Assembly: GCF_016598535.1 (NCBI RefSeq)
Contig: NZ_CP066779.1
Location: 2,480,001-2,544,000 of the forward strand
From: Rhodococcus sp. P-2
Lineage (GTDB): Bacteria > Actinomycetota > Actinomycetes > Mycobacteriales > Mycobacteriaceae
Reading direction: 5' to 3'
Length of the DNA: 64,000 nucleotides
Positions 25,257 to 32,388 of this stretch are shown here, one piece after another. The position numbers were made by a program, and so were the translations under genes. The notes under the pieces are model-generated. The model made no database searches and had not been told where the DNA came from. It saw only the letters and a list, made by a program, of their open reading frames with translations. Each line of letters begins with the position of its first letter. The first letter of the stretch is position 1.

Positions 25257-25275
25257 CGAGATTAGCCCACCCTGA
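25257..25275. promoter_or_regulatory. Candidate IdeR/DtxR iron box
   Basis: Read on the minus strand, the 19 bp TCAGGGTGGGCTAATCTCG match the DtxR/IdeR consensus TTAGGTTAGGCTAACCTAA at 13 of 19 positions, including GGCTAA. It lies 54 bp upstream of the GTG of the siderophore-binding lipoprotein, a suitable place for iron-dependent repression. Confidence 0.55.
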
Positions 25276-25318
25276 GCACGCGTGGGGCTCCTACGTTTCG
25301 GTGTACGACAACCATTGA

Positions 25319-25350
25319 CGTTTAAATATATCGATTGATATATTTAAACG
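25319..25350. promoter_or_regulatory. Perfect 14-bp A/T-rich palindrome upstream of the class II aldolase gene
   Basis: CGTTTAAATATATC (25319-25332) and GATATATTTAAACG (25337-25350) are exact reverse complements around GATT. It is in the divergent gap, 31 bp before the aldolase ATG. It stands out as an A/T island in GC-rich DNA and looks like an operator. No regulator gene is adjacent, so the binding protein is probably encoded elsewhere, possibly the TetR at 27109 or the LysR at 29415. Confidence 0.65.
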
Positions 25351-25381
25351 AAGTTGTACTGCTCATAGAAACGGAGACCGC

Positions 25382-26155
25382 ATGAGCGCGCCGGCCACCA
25401 CCCCGCCAACAATTGCCAAGTCCGAACTGGAACTTCGCCGCGAACTCGCCGCCGTCTACCGGTTGCTCGCCCACTTCAAGATGACGGACCTCATCTTCAC
25501 GCACGTCTCGGTGCGCGTTCCGGGGCCCGAACATCACTTCCTCATCAATCCGTACGGCCTACTCTTCGAAGAGATCACAGCATCCAACCTGGTCAAGATC
25601 GATCTCGACGGGAACCTCGTCGAGCCGTCCGAATATCAGGTCAACCCAGCAGGATTCGTAATCCATGGGGCAGTGCACTCCGCGCGGTCAGACGCACAGT
25701 GCGTCCTTCATACGCACACCAAGGCCGGCTGCGCCGTCGCAGCACAGGAAGACGGTCTGCTGCCGCTCAACCAGATCTCGATGGAGTTCTACAATCGGGT
25801 CGGCTACCACGACTACGAGGGCATCGCTCTCAACACCGCCGAGCGTGAGCGGTTGGTGAAGGATCTCGGCACCCACCCCGCGCTGATTCTCCGCAATCAC
25901 GGCCTGCTGACTGTCGGCGAGACTGCGTCGGAAGCATTTCTGCGAATGTTCTACCTGGAGAAAGCATGCGACATCCAGATCGCCGCACAGGCTTCCGGCA
26001 GTCTGCGCCTACCCTCCCCTGAACTGGCGGAGTACACCGCCAGACAATTCGCGGGCGAGGTGAAAGACGAATTCAGTGACGACCAGGCTTACGAATTAGC
26101 CTGGGCTGCACTACTTCGCCTTCTCGATCGAATCGATCCGGAATACAAGAACTGA
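25382..26155 (+). CDS. Class II aldolase/adducin family protein
   Basis: A 257-residue zinc-dependent aldolase-like protein. It has FTHVSVRVPGPEHHFLINP (about 37-55), the His pair of CVLHTHTKAG (about 111-113), the third His in LRNHGLLTVG (about 173) and the catalytic acid Glu expected near SMEFYNRVG. L-fuculose-phosphate aldolase, methylthioribulose dehydratase and adducin-head proteins share this fold. The FTHVS N-terminal pattern is common in uncharacterised class II aldolase-like proteins. It is followed by a terminator shared with the convergent dehydrogenase gene. Control through the palindrome upstream is inferred. Confidence 0.88.
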   Translation: MSAPATTPPTIAKSELELRRELAAVYRLLAHFKMTDLIFTHVSVRVPGPEHHFLINPYGLLFEEITASNLVKIDLDGNLVEPSEYQVNPAGFVIHGAVHSARSDAQCVLHTHTKAGCAVAAQEDGLLPLNQISMEFYNRVGYHDYEGIALNTAERERLVKDLGTHPALILRNHGLLTVGETASEAFLRMFYLEKACDIQIAAQASGSLRLPSPELAEYTARQFAGEVKDEFSDDQAYELAWAALLRLLDRIDPEYKN

Positions 26156-26167
26156 GGCGAGCGCCCC

Positions 26168-27112
26168 TCAGGACCCCGGTGCGGCTACAACGCCCACCGG
26201 GGTCTTTCCCGTCAGCACCGCAACGACGTTGAGTGCGGACTGCCTGGCCAGAGTCCCCGAGACCGCCGACGAATACCAGGCGGCATGAGGAGTGATCGTC
26301 AGGTTCGGAATCTGCAGTATCGGATCATCAGCAGTCGGCGGTTCTGCCGGTAGCACGTCGACCGCAGCGCCGGCCAATCTGCCGCTACGCAAAGCACTTC
26401 CGAGCGCTTCGTGATCGACGAGGCCTCCGCGCGAGACGTTGACCAGGAACGATCCCGGCTTCATCGACGCCAAAGCCTGAGCGTCCACGATGCACGCAGT
26501 CTCCGCAGTCAACGGAACATGCACGCTCAACACGTCCGATCGACGCAGAAGCTCGTCCCACTCCACGACCTCGACGCCGGGCGCTCCGGCCGAGAGCGAA
26601 CGCCCCGCTGCCAAGACCGTCATCCCCAGCGCTGCTGCACGGCTGGCAACTGCCTGAGCGATCAGTCCGAATCCATAGAGGCCCAGAACTGTTCCTGCGA
26701 TCCGACGTGGCGGATACTCCACGACACTCCAACGACCTTGGTGCACTGCGGCATCGAGCGGACCGATGGAGCGCAGCAAGGACAGGATCGACGCCAGCGC
26801 GTGATCGGCAACCTCCTCGGTGCAGTAGTCGACCGCGCGAGTGACGGTGACGCCCCGATCATGCGCCGCGCCCACCGGCAGGTGATCGAACCCGGCCGAG
26901 GTGGCCGCCAGGAGACGCAGATCCGGCAAGGAGTCGAGATGATGTGCGTCGAGCCCTAGAGTCTCCGGCCCCACCAGTAGCGCGATTATGCCTGCGCCGC
27001 TCGGGATCTCGGAACTGAACTCGACGCCGACGTCGATCCCGGCGGCGCCGAGAGTTTCTCGCAGAGTGCCGAGGTCGATGAAATCGTCGAGCACCACGAT
27101 TCGATCCGTCAC
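26168..27112 (-). CDS. D-isomer-specific 2-hydroxyacid dehydrogenase
   Basis: A 314-residue NAD-dependent oxidoreductase. The catalytic triad is seen as Arg in NVSRGGLVDHEAL (about 230), Glu near DVLPAEPP (about 259) and His in TPHAAWYSS (about 279). The Rossmann motif is modified to GTVLGLYGFGLIAQAVASR (about 140-160). It is in the C-terminal binding protein (CtBP)-like/phosphoglycerate dehydrogenase-like group. Its ATG overlaps the TetR stop by 4 bp, so the two are co-expressed. The substrate is likely a 2-keto or 2-hydroxy acid, possibly the one brought in by the symporter upstream. Confidence 0.87.
   Translation of the reverse strand: MTDRIVVLDDFIDLGTLRETLGAAGIDVGVEFSSEIPSGAGIIALLVGPETLGLDAHHLDSLPDLRLLAATSAGFDHLPVGAAHDRGVTVTRAVDYCTEEVADHALASILSLLRSIGPLDAAVHQGRWSVVEYPPRRIAGTVLGLYGFGLIAQAVASRAAALGMTVLAAGRSLSAGAPGVEVVEWDELLRRSDVLSVHVPLTAETACIVDAQALASMKPGSFLVNVSRGGLVDHEALGSALRSGRLAGAAVDVLPAEPPTADDPILQIPNLTITPHAAWYSSAVSGTLARQSALNVVAVLTGKTPVGVVAAPGS
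26172..26204 (+). terminator. Terminator of the aldolase gene, inside the 3' end of the convergent gene
   Basis: A 10-bp perfect stem GACCCCGGTG / CACCGGGGTC with a 13-nt loop, followed by TTT. It starts 17 bp after the aldolase stop but lies within the last codons of the leftward dehydrogenase gene (stop at 26168). The same bases therefore code for protein on one strand and likely end transcription on the other. Confidence 0.7.
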
Positions 27113-27729
27113 GTCCGAGCCTCCGCGGATATCGCTTGCAGGACTGCGTCGACGCCTCGGGCCACCGCGCCGGGAGCCCGAATGGCGTCCATCATGAAGG
27201 GATCAAGAATCGACTGCATGGCAAGGCCGTCGGTGAGTCCGACCAACCTGATCGTCACGAGGTCGGGGTCGACATCTGCCGGCACCGACCCCTCCTGTTG
27301 CGCCTCCAGAACCGTCTCGCGAACGATCCGGCGCCACCGAGCGAGAAAGCCCGCGATCTCACTGCGAGCTTTCTCTTCCTGTGCGCCTTCGGCATAGAAG
27401 AAGAGGAACACGCGCGTCATCGCCAGGCGCCGATCGTCGAGCGGCAAGACACTGGCGGTGATTCCCCGCAACTTTTCGAGCGCCGAGTTGTCGACCTGAT
27501 CCAGGATGACCTGATACTGATCACCTTGGATGTCCGCGGCCCGGCGCAGCGCGGCGAGGAGAAGTTCGTGTCGAGAATTGAAGTAGTGGTTCAACACTCC
27601 GGTCGACCATCCACTCTCCTCGGCAACCGCCCTGGTGGTCACCGCCGAGATACCCTCGCGGGCGATCAGGCTGAGAACAGCGTCGGCCAGCACCAACCGT
27701 CGCTCGTCGTGATCAACGACCTTGGGCAC
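27109..27729 (-). CDS. TetR-family regulator (BetI-like)
   Basis: A 206-residue repressor. The N-terminal TetR HTH is at about 8-55 (ADAVLSLIAREGISAVTTRA, VAEESGWSTGVLNHYFNSRH). The C-terminal domain is of the BetI type (LDDRRLAMTRVFLFFYAEGA, DLVTIRLVGLTDGLAMQSIL). It is co-encoded with the hydroxyacid dehydrogenase and lies 41 bp downstream of the symporter gene. It probably controls these genes in response to their substrate. The ATG follows AAGGAGGTAGATC. Confidence 0.88.
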   Translation of the reverse strand: MPKVVDHDERRLVLADAVLSLIAREGISAVTTRAVAEESGWSTGVLNHYFNSRHELLLAALRRAADIQGDQYQVILDQVDNSALEKLRGITASVLPLDDRRLAMTRVFLFFYAEGAQEEKARSEIAGFLARWRRIVRETVLEAQQEGSVPADVDPDLVTIRLVGLTDGLAMQSILDPFMMDAIRAPGAVARGVDAVLQAISAEART

Positions 27730-27770
27730 GATCTACCTCCTTGTGGCTGCACTCCTGCACGCACCGACCT

Positions 27771-29246
27771 TCAGGCTATCGGGGCGACTTCGGGTTCCGC
27801 CGTCTCCGTGCCCTTTCCGGAAACTCGCTCGTTCCAGATCTTCATGACTGCGGGCGGAGTCGGCGCCGTGGTCAGACTCAGCGCAACGAAGACAACGAGT
27901 GCACTCACCAGACCGACGTACACCGGTTCGTTGGCCAGCACGTCGCCGACGACGAACATCGTGATCAGAGTCGCTGCCGTTCCCACCGCCATCGATGCCA
28001 TCGCTGCGGTTCCGGTGGCCCTCTTCCACACCAGACCACCGAGGATCGGGACGAGCAGGCCGCCCACGAGGATGTCGTACGCAATCGTGAGCGCCGCGAC
28101 GATGTCGTTGATCAGGGCGGCGAGGACGATACTGACGAGGCCGATCACGATGACGTACAGACGGTTTCCGCGCACATCTGCTTCCGGATCGGACGTATCC
28201 AGGCCAGGCTGTGTACGCCCGAAGATCTTCGAGACGAGTGGCAAGACGTCTTGCCGCGCCACGGTGGCAGTAGCGATCAGCGCGCCCGAAGCAGTCGACA
28301 TCATCGCTGCGACGGCCGCTGCAAGGACAATGCCGCTGAGACCGATCGGGAGAACGTGGACTGCCACGTCGGCGTAGACGTCGTCGGAAGATCCGATGTC
28401 AGGCATCAGAGCCGAGGCCGCCAGACCGATCAGTGCACCTGCCACACCGTAAAGCAGGCAGTAGACGCCCGCTGCGACGCCGCCCCAGCGCGCAACTTCG
28501 GGCGATTTGGCCGTGAACACACGCTGCCAGATGTCCTGCCCGATAAGGATTCCGAGCGTGTACACGACGAAGAAGGTGATGATCGTGCCGGTGCCGATGG
28601 TGCCGAGCGAGAACGCTGCGTCGCCCACACGCTCCTTGATCCCGTCGTACCCACCGGCTTTCGACCATGTGAACGGGAGCAGGAGGAAGAAAATTCCGAT
28701 GGTCTTGATGACGAACTGAACGACGTCGGTCAGGGTGATCGACCACATGCCGCCCATCGCGGAGTACGCGACGACGATCAATCCACCGAGGATTACGGAG
28801 AGCGTCCGGTCGAACCCGAAGAGCACGTTGAAGATAGTGGCGTAGGCAATGGTGGACGTAACGGTGAGCATCAACGTGTAGGCCATCATCACGATGCCGG
28901 ACGCGCCGGTTGCGTCGATTCCGTAGCGCAACTTCAGCATTCCCGAAACCGTGTATACCTTCAGACGCTGAATCCGGGAGGCGAACAACAGACTCAGCAG
29001 GAGCACACCAGCGGCGATGGAGACAACCAACCACATACCGGAGATTCCGTATTTGTAGCCGAGGCCGACACCACCGACCGTGGACGCTCCGCCGATGACG
29101 ACGGCGGCCATCGTGCTCGTGTAGAGAACTCCGCCGAGCCTTCGACCGGCCACGAGGTACTCGCTGGAGTTGCTCGCGCGGCGTTTGCCCCACCAACCGA
29201 ACGCCAGCATTGCGGCCAGATAGGTCAGGATTATGGCTATGTCCAT
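27771..29246 (-). CDS. Sodium:solute symporter family transporter
   Basis: Inner-membrane carrier of 491 residues with about 13 transmembrane helices. It has the SSS signature features: N-terminal GWWGKRRASNSSEYLVAGRR (residues about 18-37), SGMWLVVSIAAGVLLLSLLF, YSAMGGMWSITLTDVVQFVI, and GTGTIITFFVVYTLG. It likely couples uptake of an organic solute (carboxylate, polyamine or pantothenate-like) to sodium. Divergent from a LysR regulator and upstream of the TetR/dehydrogenase pair, it probably supplies the substrate of that pathway. C-terminal residues are charged and cytoplasmic. Confidence 0.9.
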   Translation of the reverse strand: MDIAIILTYLAAMLAFGWWGKRRASNSSEYLVAGRRLGGVLYTSTMAAVVIGGASTVGGVGLGYKYGISGMWLVVSIAAGVLLLSLLFASRIQRLKVYTVSGMLKLRYGIDATGASGIVMMAYTLMLTVTSTIAYATIFNVLFGFDRTLSVILGGLIVVAYSAMGGMWSITLTDVVQFVIKTIGIFFLLLPFTWSKAGGYDGIKERVGDAAFSLGTIGTGTIITFFVVYTLGILIGQDIWQRVFTAKSPEVARWGGVAAGVYCLLYGVAGALIGLAASALMPDIGSSDDVYADVAVHVLPIGLSGIVLAAAVAAMMSTASGALIATATVARQDVLPLVSKIFGRTQPGLDTSDPEADVRGNRLYVIVIGLVSIVLAALINDIVAALTIAYDILVGGLLVPILGGLVWKRATGTAAMASMAVGTAATLITMFVVGDVLANEPVYVGLVSALVVFVALSLTTAPTPPAVMKIWNERVSGKGTETAEPEVAPIA

Positions 29247-29336
29247 GGTGACGATTCCTTCGTGAAGTACCAGCAGGTCCGAGTGCAGACGCCGGTCTCG
29301 TCAGACCGCCTGAGGAAACCGTAGAAGACGATTGAC

Positions 29337-29382
29337 GTGAAATAAATCACTTGATACAAATAATCACTTCAGAAATTTCTGA
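29337..29382. promoter_or_regulatory. Inverted repeats in the symporter-LysR gap
   Basis: GTGA-AATAAA-TCAC (29337-29350) and the perfect 14-bp palindrome TCAGAAATTTCTGA (29369-29382) lie in the A/T-rich gap between the divergent symporter and LysR genes. The second overlaps an alternative upstream ATG at 29382, which argues for the LysR start at 29415. They are candidate LysR or TetR binding sites. Confidence 0.5.
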
Positions 29383-29414
29383 TGTATCTGTTCGCGACTC
29401 TGCCGAGGTACCCG

Positions 29415-30308
29415 ATGCGCAGCTCACTTCCCGATCTGAAACTGCTTCGGATCTTCACCTCCGTGGTGCGCCACCAGGGCTTCGCGCCGGCGCAACAGGA
29501 CCTCGGCCTGTCCGCCTCGGCGATCAGCACCTACATGAGCCAGCTCGAACGCCAGCTCGGCATCGTCCTGTGCCACCGCGGCCGCAGTGGGTTCAGTCTG
29601 ACCAGCAAGGGCGAGCTCTACCACCAGGAGTGCGTCCGCATCCTCGGCGAACTGGAGGGGTTCGAGCGGTATGCCACCGCACTCCAAGGCGAACTGCGGG
29701 GAACGATGACCGTCGGGGTGCTGGATTCGACTGTCACGGACTCGACGCTCCCACTCGCCGACGTCATCGGCGAATTCAGCCGAACACACCCCGGCGTCTA
29801 TCTCGACCTCAAGGTCCAAACTCCGCACGAGCTTCAAGTAGGCGTCCTAGACGACCGTATCGACGTGGCGATCGGCGCATTCGCCTCGCCGATGAACGGT
29901 CTGACCGCACAGGCCCTACACCGCGAGCAGCACTGGCTCTACTGCAGCGATAAACATCCACTCTTCGCGAGCAAGCGGGTGCACCCGGACGTCATCACCC
30001 GTCAACGAATGGTCACCAGGGGTTATTGGAGCGAAGCCGAATTGGCTCGCCAAGGATTCACCGAGAGATCGGCCACCGTCGAGAACATGGAGGGGCAACT
30101 CATTCTCATCCTCTCGGGCGGATACATCGGATATCTACCCGAGCACTACGCCGGATACTGGGTAGACCAGCAACGACTGCGCCCCCTACTGCCTGCCTCC
30201 TTCGGCTATCAGGCACCGTTCTCCCTGATCTATCGCCGTGGACGGGCACGCGAACCACTGGTCCTCGCCTTCCGTGAATTGGTCAGAACCAGCGTCGAAG
30301 ATCAGTAG
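29415..30308 (+). CDS. LysR-family regulator
   Basis: A 297-residue regulator. The HTH covers about 5-65 (LPDLKLLRIFTSVVRHQGFA, LGLSASAISTYMSQLERQLG). The periplasmic-binding-like effector domain is at about 90-295 (GTMTVGVLDSTVTDSTLPLA, VQTPHELQVGVLDDRIDVAI). ATG 29415 follows GAGG 7 nt upstream and places the HTH normally; the earlier ATG at 29382 overlaps a palindrome. The HTH contains LSASAISTYMSQLE instead of the more usual VSQPAVS. It is divergent from the sodium symporter, which is its most likely target. Confidence 0.88.
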   Translation: MRSSLPDLKLLRIFTSVVRHQGFAPAQQDLGLSASAISTYMSQLERQLGIVLCHRGRSGFSLTSKGELYHQECVRILGELEGFERYATALQGELRGTMTVGVLDSTVTDSTLPLADVIGEFSRTHPGVYLDLKVQTPHELQVGVLDDRIDVAIGAFASPMNGLTAQALHREQHWLYCSDKHPLFASKRVHPDVITRQRMVTRGYWSEAELARQGFTERSATVENMEGQLILILSGGYIGYLPEHYAGYWVDQQRLRPLLPASFGYQAPFSLIYRRGRAREPLVLAFRELVRTSVEDQ

Positions 30309-30447
30309 CGCGGCCACCTCTGATCATGCTGACAAACCGTTTTCTGCACGTCGCCCACCCTTCGACTTGCGCGGCGTGGGAGGATAGACATATCGAGATC
30401 GGGACTTCGATGTGAGGGCCCGGATCGAGTTTGTAGGGAGTATCGGT

Positions 30448-30651
30448 ATGGCACAGGGCATCGTGAAGTGGTTCAACGGCGAAAAGGGCTTTGGTTTCAT
30501 CGCTCCCGACGACGGAACACCGGACGTGTTCGTTCATTACTCTGAAATCTCGGGCAACGGCTACAAGTCGCTCGACGAGAACCAGCGTGTGGAGTTCGAG
30601 GTTGGCCAGGGCCAGAAGGGTCCTCAGGCCACCAATGTGCGCGCTGTCTAA
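30448..30651 (+). CDS. Cold-shock domain protein (CspA type)
   Basis: A 67-residue single-domain nucleic-acid-binding protein. RNP1 KGFGFIAP (about 15-22) and RNP2 VFVHYSEI (about 31-38) are both present. It binds single-stranded RNA/DNA and acts as an RNA chaperone. ATG 30448 with GTAGGGAG upstream was chosen; the GTG at 30412 gives an extension absent in the family. The 5' region of about 140 nt upstream could be an untranslated leader, which is common for csp genes. A strong terminator follows. Confidence 0.95.
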   Translation: MAQGIVKWFNGEKGFGFIAPDDGTPDVFVHYSEISGNGYKSLDENQRVEFEVGQGQKGPQATNVRAV

Positions 30652-30663
30652 TCAGTGACACAA

Positions 30664-30699
30664 GAAGAGGGCCGCACCCGCAAGGGTGCGGCCCTCTTC
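30664..30699 (+). terminator. Terminator after the cold-shock gene
   Basis: Perfect 16-bp stem GAAGAGGGCCGCACCC / GGGTGCGGCCCTCTTC with a GCAA tetraloop, followed by T-rich TCTGC. It starts 12 bp after the csp stop and ends 22 bp before the stop of the convergent Clp-N gene. It can act in both directions. Confidence 0.9.
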
Positions 30700-30720
30700 T
30701 GCATCAGGTTCGCCCCTGAA

Positions 30721-31449
30721 TCACTGATCCTGAATGACGGCCAGCGCGCCCACGATGTTCGACTCCGCCACTGATTTCGAGATTCCGAGATCGGCCAGAA
30801 CACCTGATCCGTCTTCGAGTTCGAGCAGCGCGAGCAGGATGTGTTCGGTTCCGATGTAGTTGTGGCCCAGACGAAGAGCCTCACGGAACGTCAGTTCCAG
30901 GACCTTGCGCGCACGAGCGTCGTACGGAATGAGTTCTGGCAGTTCGGAAGTCGGAGCTGGTAGTACACCCGCCACTGCATCCCGAACGGACCCGAGGTCC
31001 ACCCCCTGCGCCACTATCGCCTTCGCAGCCAACCCGGCAGGCTCCTCGACAAGCCCCAGGATCAGGTGCTCAGGCTGGATCTCTGCATTACCGGCGGCGC
31101 GGGCTTCGTTCTGCGAGGCCATGACGACGTTCTTCGCCCGGGGAGTGAACCGGCTGAATCCTTCGTTCGGATCCATCGGCTTCTGATCATTCGGCGCCTT
31201 GGGAACAAAACGCTTCTGTGCGGCCTGTTTCGAGACACCCATGCTCGCGCCGATCTCCGTCCACGACGCTCCCGACCTGCGCGCCTGGTCGACGAAGTGG
31301 CCGATCAGATGATCTGCAACGTCGCCGAGATGATCAGCTGCGATCACCGCGTCGGACAGTTGGTCGAGCGCGTCGGTGTGCACCTTCTTGATCGCGTCGA
31401 TGAGGTCGTCGAGTCGAACCTTGTTGGTCATTTCCACTGGCTTGCTCAT
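30721..31449 (-). CDS. HTH/Clp N-terminal domain protein without ATPase
   Basis: A 242-residue cytoplasmic protein. Residues about 1-85 are helical and contain an HTH-like segment, SWTEIGASMGVSKQAAQKRF (about 62-81). Residues about 95-240 hold two Clp-N repeats (FTPRAKNVVMASQNEARAAG..EIQPEHLILGLV; YDARARKVLELTFREALRLG..YIGTEHILLALL). There is no Walker motif, so it is not a Clp unfoldase. It may be a DNA-binding regulator sensing Clp substrates or an adaptor (inference). Two identical palindromes abut the start codon, pointing to autoregulation. The translation may be leaderless; an alternative ATG is at 31431. Confidence 0.85.
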   Translation of the reverse strand: MSKPVEMTNKVRLDDLIDAIKKVHTDALDQLSDAVIAADHLGDVADHLIGHFVDQARRSGASWTEIGASMGVSKQAAQKRFVPKAPNDQKPMDPNEGFSRFTPRAKNVVMASQNEARAAGNAEIQPEHLILGLVEEPAGLAAKAIVAQGVDLGSVRDAVAGVLPAPTSELPELIPYDARARKVLELTFREALRLGHNYIGTEHILLALLELEDGSGVLADLGISKSVAESNIVGALAVIQDQ

Positions 31450-31450
31450 G

Positions 31451-31498
31451 CGTCAACCATAGGTTGACGCAATCGAAAACGTCAACCCCAGGTTGACG
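31451..31498. promoter_or_regulatory. Twin operators CGTCAACC-N3-GGTTGACG upstream of the Clp-N gene
   Basis: Two perfect 8-bp inverted repeats with 3-nt spacers: 31451-31469 (spacer ATA) and 31480-31498 (spacer CCA). They are centred 29 bp apart, nearly three helical turns, so two dimers could bind on the same DNA face. They begin 2 bp from the ATG of the HTH/Clp-N gene, which is their likely regulator. Confidence 0.8.
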
Positions 31499-31519
31499 AT
31501 CGTTTTCGCCGCCCAGTGA

Positions 31520-32329
31520 TCAGCCGGAAAAGAATTCACGCAGAGCCGGGACAATAGCGTCGTCGGCAACGCCGTGACCCTGACCGGGGATCTCCAAAGT
31601 TTTTGTCCCCGAGACTTTTGCAGCGATTCGCGTCGCCGAGGCAGGTGCCCATCGACCACTCTCACCGCCGTACATGACCAACGTGGGGACGGTAATCGAG
31701 GCCAGCCAGTCGAGCGACTCGCAGCCGTGATCGCACACGGCGACGTCGTACGGCAAGGTGTGCGCGATGGCGCACATTTCGGGCCAATCGGTACTCCGCT
31801 TGATCTCGTCGACCATCTCCGAAGACGCGCCGGTCAGGTCCAGAAAACGGGTCACAGCCCCCTCCCTGTCACCGGCAGCGATCAACCGCTCCAGATCGCT
31901 TTGGGCAGTCACGTCACGCTGGTCGTCGTCCATGTACGGCGCCTCGTAAACGGCGAGCTTGCGCATCGGTACGGCCTGCGCGGCAGCTTCCAAAGCCAGC
32001 GCAGCACCCGACGACAATCCGTAAACCAGCGGCGTTTCACCGGTGGCAGCGACGACCGCCCGCAAGTCCTCTACCTCGGCGTCGATCGAGAACGCACGAC
32101 TGTCACCGCTGTCCCCGCGTCCGCGCCGGTCGTACGAGTACACCGTGAAACCCGCCGCCAACTCTGCAGCGAGAGAATCGAACCATCCTCGATCGCAGAA
32201 CGCTCCGGCAACCAGGACCACCGCTGGTCCGGCACCGGAGCGTTCGTATGCGATGGTCGTACCGTCGCGGGATTGCACTACCTCTGGGGATTGCTCTGTT
32301 TGCACGTCGATCTCCTCAGGTTTGGTCAA
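31520..32329 (-). CDS. Alpha/beta hydrolase
   Basis: A 269-residue alpha/beta-hydrolase-fold protein. Residues 15-35 begin the sheet (RDGTTIAYERSGAGPAVVLV), the oxyanion region is GAFCDRGWFDSLA, and YDRRGRGDSGDS follows. The nucleophile elbow is YGLSSGAALALE (Ser about 95), with a likely Asp near VMYGGESG and His in PGQGHGVADDA (about 255). It resembles C-C hydrolases and esterases of unknown substrate. It precedes the Clp-N gene on the same strand, but the operators lie between them, so it is probably a separate transcript. Confidence 0.85.
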   Translation of the reverse strand: MTKPEEIDVQTEQSPEVVQSRDGTTIAYERSGAGPAVVLVAGAFCDRGWFDSLAAELAAGFTVYSYDRRGRGDSGDSRAFSIDAEVEDLRAVVAATGETPLVYGLSSGAALALEAAAQAVPMRKLAVYEAPYMDDDQRDVTAQSDLERLIAAGDREGAVTRFLDLTGASSEMVDEIKRSTDWPEMCAIAHTLPYDVAVCDHGCESLDWLASITVPTLVMYGGESGRWAPASATRIAAKVSGTKTLEIPGQGHGVADDAIVPALREFFSG

Positions 32330-32388
32330 TGCCTACCTGATTAGACCGCCCGCGCTACCGAAACTCATCGGTCCAGTCGGCAGAGGCT

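Noticed and set aside
27741-29324. Antisense frame of 527 residues opposite the symporter
   Set aside because: Asp/Arg/His-rich low-complexity shadow; the minus strand encodes an evident 13-helix transporter.
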